Positions 32,104 to 43,349 of a stretch of 64,000 bases of DNA are shown piece after piece. Under the pieces are notes generated by a model, which worked only from the letters and a program-made list of their open reading frames with translations, was not told where the DNA came from and ran no database searches. Source of the DNA: Mesostigma viride (lineage: Eukaryota; Streptophyta; Mesostigmatophyceae; Mesostigmatales; Mesostigmataceae); the NCBI GenBank assembly GCA_009746045.1, contig RPFO01000485.1:875223-939222 (forward strand), given 5' to 3'. A program made the position numbers and the translations under genes. Within the stretch, counting starts at the first letter, position 1. Each line of letters begins with the position of its first letter.

Positions 32104-32583
32104 CACTACAATACGGTTCGTAGGAGACGCGAAATGAGTGAGAATGTTACCCGAGCGGTAACGAGGATTCGCACCGTTGATTTTAACATATGTTTCTTTT
32201 TTTGCGCCATTTGGCGAGCATCGACTGGAGCCTGAACCTAGCGGGGGGAATCGTGCGGGGGAATCTTGCGGGGGAATCTTGCGGGGAAAAATTCCGAACG
32301 TGAATTTAGCGAAGTCCTACTACATTTTGCTTGGGTACACGGTACTACAGTTTCGTCACTGAAAATTTTCTGTAGTTGCGTTGGTGTTTCGTACGTTCCG
32401 CTGAAATTTTCGTGTTCAGTACCCAGATCACAATTTGATCCGGGCGCAAAATGATTGGCTGTAAGGTACGAACCAAAAACGAAATTTTAGTATCTAAGTT
32501 CCGCAGCGCTTGCTGAATTTGCCCCGGAAGCCCGGGGGCACTTTCCCCGCTGAAAAAGGTGTCCGCGGAAGCGTATTGTAGTG
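32104..32583. mobile_element. 480-bp TIR element, copy 2
   Basis: Same orientation, same 12-bp terminal inverted repeats and near-identical interior as copy 1 at 28721-29198. The high similarity of two copies 3.4 kb apart implies recent transposition. Confidence 0.85.
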
Positions 32584-33628
32584 TATATGACAACAATGAT
32601 GCTCTTTGCCGCATCAGCAAGCCTGCCTCGTTGATTCCCTCCGCATGGTTGATCGTGAGTATGCACTTCATAACAGGTTTGAACCCATGTTGACCCCAGA
32701 TGGCTTCCTTATTCGCCTTGACGACGCCAGTAAGAGAACTAGAGAAGGGCCAATTATCACAGGATTTGGCGTGGATGGTCAATACATACACTAGGCGGCA
32801 ACATGGGCAGCGCCGTGGATTTTATACATGAAGACTGTAGTTAAGCAACTGCTTCCGTGGCCGATGTAGCAAGCGGGCCACGAGCGTGACTTTCCTCAAC
32901 TGGGAGAACTCAGAACCTGGGTTCTTCGTTAGACAAATTTCTTTTCCTTCTGTCTCGCCTCGGCCCTGCTCCAGGTAATGCTGCCAGTTATATGCTGCCA
33001 ACTGGCAGTCGCACACAGCCACGTCTTCTTCTTCCGAAGGTTACCAAGCATTCTTGACAACGACGAAAATAGCAGCTTGCTATCTGCATCCATGCGATTC
33101 TGCTCGCGCCAAGCGTGGCAGGCTGGCAATGGCAGTGCCATTCCTCACGACTGACACTTGCACACCGGGAAAAATTGTTCAACGTTCTGCGTTCACGGTC
33201 GTCGACAAGGCCGGTATGTTGTCGTCGTTGTCCCACGCCGCGCATGGGCAGCAGAGAATCTTTACAGTACTGCACAGCTCCCCGCGCGCCAACCGACGAC
33301 CCTGGACCAGATTCCACGAACGGTAGCGGGGGCATTTATGGGATCTAGGACCGGGCGTGCTTGGCTCAGCCGGAATGTAGAACGAGCAGGCGTATCTCGC
33401 GGTGTCCATTGGTGACACGGCTGACACTCGCACGCCGAACAAAATTTGTTCAGCACGCGATGTTCACGGTCATCAAGAAGGCCTGCGTCGGTGCCTTTCC
33501 ATGCCTTAAAGTATGCAGCGCGACGCCGTCCCCTCGAGACCGTGCATGCCTTCTTCTGGCAGCGCCCCCCCGCTCTGGCGCTCGTCAACACCCGACGGCA
33601 ATGGGCACCCTCAGAAACGACAGTACTT

Positions 33629-34370
33629 ACAACGTGCATTCCGGAAAACGACGACCTGGCCATGGCGGCATGCGCCCACGCATGGCATTTACGTTTTCGT
33701 TCGAATTTTCTGACCAAACTCAGGAAATTGATTTTATACGTCCTAAAGATGATCCAGGCCAATTTTTGATTCGCGGGAATGCCATTTGATAGCGGGTGTC
33801 GGTGGCGTTCTCGCTGGAAAAAACTGCGATCAGGCCGGACGATAGAAACGTTGACAGCAATACCTTTCCGGCGTATTTTAACCCCTAAATGGTCTTGCGG
33901 CCGATTTTCCGCCAAAAATCGAGTTCCAGCCGATGCATCGGCCCCTTCTCGGGCGACCAAATGCCGCGAAAACTATTGAGAATTAGGAAAAGTTTAGCTG
34001 AGAAGATCGAAAGTTTATAAAATACTCTAAAGCATGGTATATGGGTTTGCATACTTCTGACAAAGTTATAGAGGTGTTCTGGCCGGTCAAAGTACAAGGG
34101 GTCAGGGTACTTTTTCACGTACAACGTGCATTCCGGAAAACGACGACCTGGCCATGGCGGCTTGCGCCCACGCATGGCATTTACGTTTTCGTTCGAATTT
34201 TCTGACCAAACTTAGGATATTGATTTTATACGTCCTAAAGATCATACAGGCCAATTTCTGGTTCGCGGGAATGCCATTTGATAGGTGTCGGCAGCGTTCT
34301 TGCTGGAAAAAACTGCGATCAGGCCGGACGATAGAAACGTTGACAGCAATACCTTTCCGGCGTATTTTAA
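33629..34370. repeat. direct repeat pair of ~250 bp (A units)
   Basis: 33629-33880 and 34121-34370 are near-identical (starting ACAACGTGCATTCCGGAAAA, ending GGCGTATTTTAA). The spacer 33881-34120 starts ACCCCTAAATGGTC. No coding capacity is evident. They resemble the paired ends of an unknown element. Confidence 0.8.
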
Positions 34371-36557
34371 AGGATATATCGGTTTCTTTATACTTTTTAT
34401 GATACATATTAGTCGTAAACGTGCAAGGGTGGCCAGAAATCGCCGAATCCAGCGACCATGCTGCACAACTTTGGTGTGCCGAAATGCGCCATTTTGCGGC
34501 CACCGCCTGGGCCAAGGTAACGCCATCCATGCCTGGTAAAGCTTAAGCATCGTTTTCCTATCGATGTTTGACGTTTACATATACGTTCTAGCTTGTGTAG
34601 CACATTCTTTTTGCATTATTCATGCTCTTTCTTGACCCTGGCCTGGCCCCTTTCTAAAACACCCTTCTTAGATGCTTCCCTCAGTCAGTTGACCTGCCAC
34701 AGGGTGATGGTGATACGTTTTAGAGGCTGTATGGGTTTGAATACCTCCATATATGTTTGTTATACATTTCCCATACACATATTGCATGAGTGTGAGGCAG
34801 TTGGCTGGTCGCTGTGGCATCATCAAGCACGTAACTGGTGAGTAAAAGCTTCCCATTGACAGCATGTGCCACCAGGTGTGCTGGCCATCACCTGGCAAGC
34901 TATAGCAGCTTAGGCCTAGTTTATCCTTGCTAGGGCAGGCTGAAATAGGCTCAACATCACTAGTTTGTTGGTGGCTGCCTCCTAGAATGCATGCCTTGCG
35001 TAGGGTATCTGTACCACGTTACCTACATGCATGGACAAGGTAGCACCTGCACATAGGTGCCATGTAAGGGCAGTGTGATGATGCAGTTATGTTTCCCCAT
35101 CATTGTGGAAGGGAAATGTATTGTTTGGCATGGTTGATGGCTATATTAGTAGGTAGTATGCCCACCCCTACCCCTTGGTTGCTTTTTACCAACGGTACCC
35201 CTATGGGCTGTACTGGATGTAACTGCTGGTATACCCACCCAAATGATGACCCCAATGGCTCAAACTGTTCAGCAACTAATTGTTTATCATCCCTGAAGTG
35301 GTAGGTGCCTAGGTCTTATAACATAATTCAAAATGCACATTCTACCAAAAATGAAAACGCGCGTCTTGACCCCCCTGACTTTGACGGCAGTTATACATGG
35401 CCTACCCTGCATATATGTGAGGTTGTGATATACCAACCCGAAGGGCAACTCATGGACATGCTTGGCCCCCAAGGACAGCCATTGGATATGGGTAGGTTGG
35501 ATGGCATCTGGTTTGCAAAATTGTGAAGATCCAGCCGATTTATCGGCAGGATCTCAGACCATTTAGGGGTTAAAGGATATATTGGTTTCTTTTTAATTTT
35601 TATGATACATAGTAGTCGTAAACGTGCAAGGGTGGCCAGAAATCGCCGAATCCAGCGACCATGCTGCACAACTTTGGTGTGCCGAAATGCGCCATTTTGC
35701 GGCCACCGCCTGGGCCAAGGTAACGCCATCCATGCCAGTTAAAGCTGAGTTATCGTTTTCTTATCGATTTTTGACGTTTATACATACGTTCTAGCTTGTG
35801 TAGCACATTCTTTTTGCATTATTCATTCTCTTTCTTGACCCTGGCCTGGCCCCTTTGTAAAACACCCTTATTAGATGCTTCCCTCAGTCAGTTGACCTGC
35901 CACAGGGTGATGGTGATAAGTTTTAGAGGCTGTATGGGTTTGAATACCTCCATATGTGTTTGTTATACATTTCCCACACACATATTGCATGAGTGTGAGG
36001 CAGTTGGCTGGTAGACCTCTGTGGCATCATCAAGCATGTAACCGGTGAGTAGAAGCTTCCCATTGACAGCATGTGCCACCAGGTGTGCTGGCCATCACCT
36101 GGCAAGCTATAGCAGCTTAGGCCTAGTTTATCCTTGCTAGGGCAAGCTGAAATAGGCTTAAAATCACTAGTTTGTTGGTGGCTGCCTCCTAGAATGCATG
36201 CCTTGCGTAGGGTATCCGTACCACGTTACCTACGTGCATGGACAAGGTGGCACCTGCACATAGGTGCCATGTAAGGGCAGTGTGATGATGCAGTTATGTT
36301 TCCCCATCATTGTGGAAGGGAAATGTATTGTGTGGCATGGTTGGGGGCCATATTAGTAGGTATTAGTAGGTAGTATGCCCACCCCTACCCCCTTGGTTGC
36401 TTTTTACCATCGGTACCCCTACGGGTTGTACTGGGTGTAACTGCTGGTATACCCACCCAAATGATGACCCCAATGGCTCAAACTGTTCGGCAGCTAATTG
36501 TTTATCATCCCTGAAGTGGTCGGTGCCTAGCTCTTACAACATAATTCAAAATGCACA
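34371..36557. repeat. ~970-bp tandem segmental duplication with 1.2-kb period (C units)
   Basis: 34371-35340 and 35574-36557 are direct copies (AGGATAT(C/A)T(C/T)GGTTTCTTT ... ATTCAAAATGCACAT) with about 95 percent identity by eye. The spacer 35341-35573 ends AGACCATTTAGGGGTTAAAGG, the inverse complement of the start of the spacer at 33881, so the two spacers look like diverged inverted copies. An LTR begins exactly at the end of the second copy. Confidence 0.8.
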
Positions 36558-37131
36558 TGTTACGTCCTGGCTCGACTCTATCCCAAACATCTCGCCTAAC
36601 CTTACCTAAACTAGTGATGAGGCACCTACCGAGGAGTGAGGAGCTATATTGGCTATAAGACCTAGGACGCGACGACGCTGCTTCTCAATGCATTCCCTTA
36701 TAATACGCCATATACCGAATAAAACCAGGGTACTACGAAGGAAACAATACTACACTGCCGTGACCCAAGCCTATATGTGTTAATTCATTTAACACACGCC
36801 GAGTGCCATTCACGAAGGACAACTGCTGCATAAATGATCGCCGACAGGCGTGTATGCTCGGGCCGACATCGACCCTCGCACACAGGACCAACGCACGTCC
36901 ACAAGGTTCACACGCAGGATAAAAGGACCACTACTAAAGTACGCAGCGCGGCGCGACTGCACCGAACCACCATACTGTACAAGTGCCACGTCACAAGGCC
37001 CGGTACCGACCGGCCAAAAGGTCCTTACTACACGTAAGCCTAGGAAAGTCAGCGAACTGCTCCGGAATGGCTGAGGCAACAAGGGACCTAATTTACGTCC
37101 GTAACAACAACAAAAGTTACGCGACGTAACA
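36558..37131 (-). mobile_element. 3' LTR of a minus-strand LTR retrotransposon
   Basis: 574 bp, beginning TGTTACGTC and ending GACGTAACA (perfect 9-bp terminal inverted repeat, TG...CA). On the minus strand it is immediately preceded by a polypurine tract (37132-37148, GTGGGGGGGAGG), which fixes the orientation. The matching 5' LTR was not found in the window. Confidence 0.78.
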
Positions 37132-37500
37132 CCTCCCCCCCACAAAGGTAGGGAGCCCTCTCCCTACGCACAGGGAGGAAACCAAGGGATAGGAAACCTA
37201 ATGCACCCAGCACACACCAACACAATCGGCAGGCCATCCAAGATACAAAGCACCAACGTATTAACTCGGTCTCCACCACCACGCCGGGAGGTGTAGGGTT
37301 AACCAGCACCAAGCCTGGTGGTAGGTTCCCCTAACTGCCTGAAACAGAGTCCTTGCCGGGGGGGACGGCACTGGGCAGGACACACAGAGTAAACAAATCA
37401 GTACCAAGGACCAAGAACGACCAGTCAACTGGCCAGAACGTGAGGGCGACTCTATATACCGGAGGGACAACACCCTCAGGTCGGGCCTAAGGCCCTCTAT

Positions 37501-38375
37501 CTAGTTGCCATCAGTCTGATAAGTGCCACGCGAGGCCAGCAGAACATCCAGATACGCATGGTAGTGGGCCACATCATCGGCATTGTCATGCCTATCTACA
37601 GTGAGGAAAACATCGGCCCACACGCCATCAGGAAAAAGACCCAGGAAGGCCCAGTAATACCTATGCTGCGTAAGAACGACCTGGCCACGGGCCCAGTCCA
37701 GGAAACCACAGGCAAAGAGGCGTAGGAAAGGCTCTACCACGATCAAGCAGAGAGCCCGCAGGAGTAGGCGATGATACCGGATCCGAGAGCGCAAACCCGT
37801 CGGGAAGAACAGATCTACCAGGGGCTCCACGTCAGACGGCCACATCCGGATGTGCCGAACCTCACGGAAGCGCCACCGACGGGCACACTGTCGCGACCCG
37901 AACGTCTCGAGGTAGTCGCTAGCCCGAGGAGGAGGATGGCCACGGGAGTCCAGACCCTGGCCCGGGATGGGCGCTGGACGACGGGCATCCCACTCTAGGA
38001 TGGGCTGGAGAACCGTGCTGTACGTAGCACCCGGCACCACAGGAAACTCTACCGTAAGGGCATCTGAGGCCATAATGCCCAGAGGCGGAGGGTAAGCCCA
38101 CTGGAACCCACCGTAGGTGTCCAAGTCATTGTGACGCCTAGCCCAGCGATACAGAACGCGCCGAACCAGGATCTCGCCCTGGAACACAGGATCAGCTACA
38201 ATCAAAGAGACAACCAGATACAATAACCATATCGAAAGGAGGCCGATCAGTCTCAATGGGTAGGCCACGGTCCCGCGGCGCCCGACACACCTGGGAGAAC
38301 CCGAGGGACATGGGCGAAATGGCAAGCTCGGCGGAGGCGCGCGGCAGGTCACACTGTCGGCAGGCGTGCGCAGAC
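37501..38375 (-). pseudogene. LTR-element internal ORF, unidentified, C-terminal part
   Basis: A minus-strand frame runs from the Penelope insertion site to a stop at 37501, 370 bp before the 3' LTR. It contains a hydrophobic start (RLIGLLSIWLLYLVVSLIVA), then VRRVLYRWARRHNDLDTYGG and a long W/R/L-rich C-terminus. No RT, IN or protease motif is visible. It is continuous with the Pro/Ala-rich frames at 42978-43349 and 47942-48672 once the Penelope and CACTA insertions are removed, though frames shift. It may be a gag-like or element-specific extra protein. Confidence 0.4.
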
Positions 38376-38380
38376 ATACC

Positions 38381-41300
38381 GGATTCTCCCGATTTCTGGC
38401 CTGCGCTGGTTGTCTCTTTGATATTAGATTGGTTGAATATAGTTCGTTTTCGGCTAGGAGGCGTGGCCTTTGCATGACGGGCAAGAGGATTTCAGCCGTG
38501 GGCAACCAAGCACACATGTCGTCGGGCTAGTCCGACGAGTGCGCACGTGAACCGGCACTCCCGGTCACACACGACACCATAGAGATAGTCAGCTGCACCG
38601 CCTCATGTCGGCGAAACCCATAGTTCCATCGGAATCGTTTCAGCGGCCGGCATTTCCTCTCCGCGTTTCCTCAACCTCGTTTTCAGGATCATACTCATCG
38701 TTCCTGCATTTTCCTCTTCCACGCAGGTTGTGGCTTTTTTGAAAGCCACGAATGTACCCGGGGATGGGACGCTTCGGCTGCCTCAATGCCTACACATTCA
38801 ATACGATGTCCCCCTCTCACCTTCCTCCATCATTCCGCTCACATTGCACTACGTGTCTGTGTTTTGTTCTTTTTCTTGTTCTCGTTTGTTTTGCTGTTCT
38901 TGTCCTTTTTCTTTTACTTTTACTGAGGGAGCTAGGCTGGGCTGCGCGCTGTGTGTGCTACTCTCGTGTTTTTCTGTGGGCACTTGAGAGACTAACCAAG
39001 GATCGGGCCCCCCACACGGCAATATCAGCCTTTGCTTTTGTTTACCCTCCCATATCTCTTTACAAACGCCAAAAAAACACAAAGGCAGGAGCACGGTGAC
39101 TCATCTGGAACATGAAGAAGGGAAATCTTTTCGTTACAGGAAAGAGGTGTCAAGTATGACAATTGGAAGGCCCCCCCACTGGGAATCCACATGTTCCGAG
39201 TCCATTCAGCTGTGTTGTTAGCCACATCCTGCCCCGGGGAGATGCATCATGGACCACCGCTATCGCGTAACGGGTGTTACGCAGTGAATATTGACTTACC
39301 TCAATATGCTCCGCTCTGGTTCTGTTTGATGTCTTAGCTCTCAGTGCATCTGAATCATCATGAAACACCTTATGACTTTCTGGCATGCTCTTACCCTCCA
39401 CAGAATACGGCAATCCAGTGGCATTGATTACCGGAAGTACACTGCTATTTCTCGGCAGTTCCCCTATCGTATCTCCTCACAGGCATGGCGGAAGCGTTGT
39501 CGCATCAACACGCGCCATAACCATCACTGCAAGGATGACCATACTCTACGTCGCCTCCGGCGCTTACAGCGCACGCATTTGTCGCTTACCAACTCCACTC
39601 GCCCACACCCCGTAAGCACCCATCGCGTCATTTATGCCATTTACAACCGCAGGTACCCTCAGCGTATCTACGTTGGCCAGACGCAACGGGATGCCTGGAC
39701 GCGTTTTCAGGAACATGTCCGAGCGGCACGCCGCCTTCATATTGGCCGCCCTGCCGCCAACGACGACACCCCCCTACATGGCGCCATGGCCCAATACGGG
39801 TGGTGGGATTGGCGAGTCGTCCCCTTGGAACATGTCCCCGGCACCTTTACCGGCGCCGCTTTTCGCAAAGCCGCAGGGCATCGGGAAACGTTTTGGAAAC
39901 GAATGTTACATGCATTTCTGCCCCACGGTTTTTGCATTGAAGGCAAGAGTTTCAAAGCTCGGTCTCGCCGCCGCCCGCCTCCCCTCCGTCCCCGCCCTCT
40001 TATGTTCATCCGTGCCTGGCGTCTGAAGCACAATCTCCACCCATATCGCCCCTATCCCCCCAGCGTCACCCCGGCCCCTCCACCTTCCACACATGTGTCC
40101 ACCGATCCTTCCCTTTACTCCACCAGTCTCCGCTGCTTACGTCACATGTCTCGGCTTATGCAACGCGGCAACTTTCATGCATCCTATCTCGAAGCCTGCA
40201 GCTTGAAGAAGCTTACCAGCTTACACATTGCCGTCGGGTCGTGCTCCCCAGCTGATCTGCAAGTCCCCCGCTCCCATGCCACTAGTCTGCGAGGCCTTCT
40301 CTCACGTATCATTCGGCACCGTGTCAATGGGAATGCAGATGCACTGCGTCCGCGCCGTTTGCTGATCTCACCTTTCATTCATGCTGCGATGGATGAGCTG
40401 TGTTTGCCACACATTCTGCATTTGCCGCAAGTGCAGGCTGCGATGCCGCTCGTGGTGCGCAACACTTTCGGCACTCCCATTGCTGCCTGGCATTACTCTC
40501 CCACCTTGGGACAAATGGTTTTCAGCAACGGGAAGGTCAGCCGCGATACAACGCCCACCGAGCTGGCCACCATCTTGGCAGGGCCCTGCCCCTGCCAACA
40601 ACAACGGTATTTCAAGTACCTTGATCCCACCTCACAGCACGTCATGACCGCTGACCTCAGCATCCTGCCGAGCCACACGCTTGTAGACCTTTTTGCCAAA
40701 GGCACCAAGTTTCGGCCGTGGGTCCAGCGCACGTGTGCCAAAGAGGTGAATGCACTGCTCTCCACATCACTGCGCAAATTTTGCAATGCCATGAGCACGG
40801 ACCTACAGCTTGCTCCCCTTGCCATGGAACCGTGGTTTCGCGCCGTCATTCACGAATGCAATGCACGTCTCACCAGGCTTGATTACCGTCTCCAGCAGGT
40901 CCACCGCACCACCTGGCTCAACACCACAGATAAAGCACTTCTTGACCACTTCAAGCAGGACTTTATCATCACGTGTGTTGACAAGAGTGCCAACAACTTT
41001 GCTTTCATATGCAAGAAGCACTACCTTGCTACTTTGCAACACGAGTTGGCGTCCAGCCCTACCTATGTTCAGCGTGCACAGTCCACCGCCAGTATCACCG
41101 CTGCTCATCGGGCTTTTCTGCACAGCCAAAACATTTTTGCTCGGGCATTCCTTAAGCGGCAGCGACGCGCCACCACCACTACGTTCCCATATCTGTATCT
41201 CACTCTTAAGCTGCACAAAACTCCTGTTGCTTTGCGCACCATTGCTGCGTCGCATTCAGCCCCACTGATGCCTCTCTCGAAACTCATCTGCCATGCTTTG

Positions 41301-42972
41301 AATGCTCTTCTCCCCGAAGCCAATGCATTATGGGTGGAGGTGCTGTCGAATGCCGGGTATGAATGCGCTGGTAGTTGGATCGTCATAGACTCAGCCCAAG
41401 TACGCCTACGCCTTGCCGCCCTTAGCCGTTCTAAGACAGCAGCAGAGAAACGTATACCTATGCCCATAGCCACCTATGATTTCACCACTCTATATACCAC
41501 ACTAGATTTGCACGATTTGAAAGCTCGTTTAGATAGCCTCCTTACTCGTCTGTATGCACGTAGGCCTCACGGGCGCAACCACCTGCACGTGCGTGTTTCT
41601 CAGACCAAGCCCACGGCAACGTGGCTCTCAGGGATCGCGGCAGGTGCTATCGTGCGGGATGGTTATAATTATATTATCACGAAGGCTGACCTTGTCCATT
41701 GGATCTCTTATCTTGTTGATAACACCTTCATCTGTTTTGCGGGCAATGTATACCAACAAGCTATCGGCATCCCTATGGGCACTAACTGTGCCGGGCTCCT
41801 TGCAAACCTCTATCTATACACTTATGAGCTTGCATTCATGGAGAATCTCATTGCCTCAAACGATGATGTTCTCATCAGGCGTTTTATCCATACATGTCGA
41901 TACATTGATGATGTCATCGCTTTCGACAACCCTGATTTCGCAACCCATTTGTATATCACCGCTGGTCTGCCTGGCATCTACCCGCAAGCGTCCCTCACAT
42001 TAAAGCTCACGTCGGAGGATACTCATTGCAATTACCTCGATCTTAACATTACCCATAACAAGAAGGGCTGGCGTACGGCTATCTATGATAAGCGCAAGGA
42101 TCCTAAATACCAGCAAATTCCTTTTATTCGTTACCCCGATATTCACAGTCTCCTTTCCCACACAGCAAAATATGGTGTTGTTCTTTCTCAGTTACATCGT
42201 TTTTCCCGTCTTTGTTCTTATCGTGTTGATTTCATCACGACTCTTGTTGAACTCTTGCAGCGTTTATTGGTCAAAGACTATGACCGAGCCATTATGCTCC
42301 GTCAAGTCCGATGTTTTTTGCAACGTCACCCACATCTGTTCGGTGCTGCCCCTTGGCACAAGCTCTACAAACAGGTCGTGGACCGGCTGGATCGCATAGT
42401 ATCTCCGCACATCTGAACCCTGTGATGCCAGATCTCCTTTGCGGCCGTTCCGAGCTTGGCACTGGATTCGTTGTCCACATCGTCGCGTCGCTGCCGCAAC
42501 ACGATGTTTTCTGGCATCCGCGGGCTTTTGGTTCCCGCCGCACATTTGAAAGTGCTGTCCTCCGGCTTTTTGCCTTTGCACCGTGTGCAGTTCTTGGACG
42601 TTTGGAATCATGGCATGGCTAACGTGATGACTGACTAGCTAGACCTTTTCAGTGGTTTTCCATTTGCGGGTATTTCCTCGTAAATGGTGGGAGAGCGATC
42701 GCAGCAATGGTGCTCACCACTAGACACTCCCGGCCAGTTAGGCTAGAAACACACGCCCTGATCAAGCATGCTGTTTCCGGCCCCACCGTCTAGGTCATCT
42801 AGTCGCTCCACACGTAAGCCAGCCATAATTTCAATGCACAAGGATACACATTTCCATCACCATTCATCTTCATCATCCTGAACGACTCGAAAACGCGGAA
42901 AAGATAACGGCAGGCTCGAGCTACCATGGTCCGGATTCTCCCGATTTCTGGCCTGCGCTGGTTGTCTCTTTG
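38381..42972 (+). mobile_element. Penelope-like element with N-terminal GIY-YIG, complete
   Basis: The 4,592-bp insertion is flanked by ATACC (38376-38380 and 42973-42977). A ~42-bp direct terminal repeat (GGATTCTCCCGATTTCTGGC ... TCTCTTTGA) occurs at 38381-38422 and 42932-42972. A 0.95-kb 5' region, a single intact ORF (39360-42416) and a 0.55-kb 3' UTR lie between. It was inserted into the minus-strand LTR element. Fragments of its 3' end are scattered at 8963, 11021, 11200 and 47387. Confidence 0.85.
39360..42416 (+). CDS. Penelope-like reverse transcriptase with N-terminal GIY-YIG endonuclease
   Basis: Intact ORF of 1,018 residues, starting at the first Met after upstream stops. Residues about 88-183 form a GIY-YIG nuclease: VIYAIYN, RIYVGQTQ, the Arg/His of TRFQEH and the Glu of HRETFWKRML. 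The RT lies at about 540-900: ATYDFTTLYTTLDL (motif 3), GIPMGTNCAGLLANLYLYTY (motif 4) and CRYIDDVIAF (motif 5, YIDD at about 848), then LTLKLTSED and a C-terminal helical thumb. In classical Penelope elements the nuclease is C-terminal; an N-terminal position matches the permuted group described from green algae and protists (Chlamys-type). It would nick the target and prime cDNA synthesis there. The ORF has no stops, so the copy may be young. Confidence 0.9.
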   Translation: MKHLMTFWHALTLHRIRQSSGIDYRKYTAISRQFPYRISSQAWRKRCRINTRHNHHCKDDHTLRRLRRLQRTHLSLTNSTRPHPVSTHRVIYAIYNRRYPQRIYVGQTQRDAWTRFQEHVRAARRLHIGRPAANDDTPLHGAMAQYGWWDWRVVPLEHVPGTFTGAAFRKAAGHRETFWKRMLHAFLPHGFCIEGKSFKARSRRRPPPLRPRPLMFIRAWRLKHNLHPYRPYPPSVTPAPPPSTHVSTDPSLYSTSLRCLRHMSRLMQRGNFHASYLEACSLKKLTSLHIAVGSCSPADLQVPRSHATSLRGLLSRIIRHRVNGNADALRPRRLLISPFIHAAMDELCLPHILHLPQVQAAMPLVVRNTFGTPIAAWHYSPTLGQMVFSNGKVSRDTTPTELATILAGPCPCQQQRYFKYLDPTSQHVMTADLSILPSHTLVDLFAKGTKFRPWVQRTCAKEVNALLSTSLRKFCNAMSTDLQLAPLAMEPWFRAVIHECNARLTRLDYRLQQVHRTTWLNTTDKALLDHFKQDFIITCVDKSANNFAFICKKHYLATLQHELASSPTYVQRAQSTASITAAHRAFLHSQNIFARAFLKRQRRATTTTFPYLYLTLKLHKTPVALRTIAASHSAPLMPLSKLICHALNALLPEANALWVEVLSNAGYECAGSWIVIDSAQVRLRLAALSRSKTAAEKRIPMPIATYDFTTLYTTLDLHDLKARLDSLLTRLYARRPHGRNHLHVRVSQTKPTATWLSGIAAGAIVRDGYNYIITKADLVHWISYLVDNTFICFAGNVYQQAIGIPMGTNCAGLLANLYLYTYELAFMENLIASNDDVLIRRFIHTCRYIDDVIAFDNPDFATHLYITAGLPGIYPQASLTLKLTSEDTHCNYLDLNITHNKKGWRTAIYDKRKDPKYQQIPFIRYPDIHSLLSHTAKYGVVLSQLHRFSRLCSYRVDFITTLVELLQRLLVKDYDRAIMLRQVRCFLQRHPHLFGAAPWHKLYKQVVDRLDRIVSPHI

Positions 42973-42977
42973 ATACC

Positions 42978-43349
42978 GTACCCAAGGACAGGCGTGTCGC
43001 GCGACTCCGGCGTCGCATGCACCACAGAAGGGACCCGATCTTGATCGCCCTCGGACAACTCCCGGAGGGAATCAGCAGCGCGGGTGGCGCGAGGATCAGG
43101 GCCGCTGGCCCGAACAACCGCAGCCAAAGACCGCGGGGCCGAAGGGACAGGGGCCGAAGCAGGGGTATAGGAACCGGCACAGACGCAGACGGCGCCGGTA
43201 CAACAGGAGGTCGCGTCGGACCTGCTGCCGGAGGGGGTCGCGACGGACCCGCCACCGCAGCTGGCGCTCCGGTCTCCGGTGCCGCGCACCCCCAGGCCAC
43301 ATGTTGAAAACAGGGCCCGTAGGGACAGGCAATCCGGCATACGACTGGT
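42978..43349 (-). pseudogene. interrupted Pro/Ala-rich ORF of the host LTR element
   Basis: Minus-strand frames between the Penelope right border and the CACTA left border are Pro/Ala/Val-rich (GPSRPPPAAGPTRPP; PVPIPLLRPLSLRP). They continue the low-complexity protein read at 47942-48672 across the CACTA insertion. No domain is recognised. The frame is not fully consistent, so I treat it as a broken gene. Confidence 0.4.

Noticed and set aside
38200..38216. 16-bp match to the Penelope terminus (TCAAAGAGACAACCAG)
   Set aside because: Too short and without flanking duplication; could be chance or an old remnant.
42264..42622. ORFs antisense to the Penelope 3' end, conserved with 11466-11864
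   Set aside because: The conservation is explained by two copies of the same element; the Penelope RT frame is the coding one.
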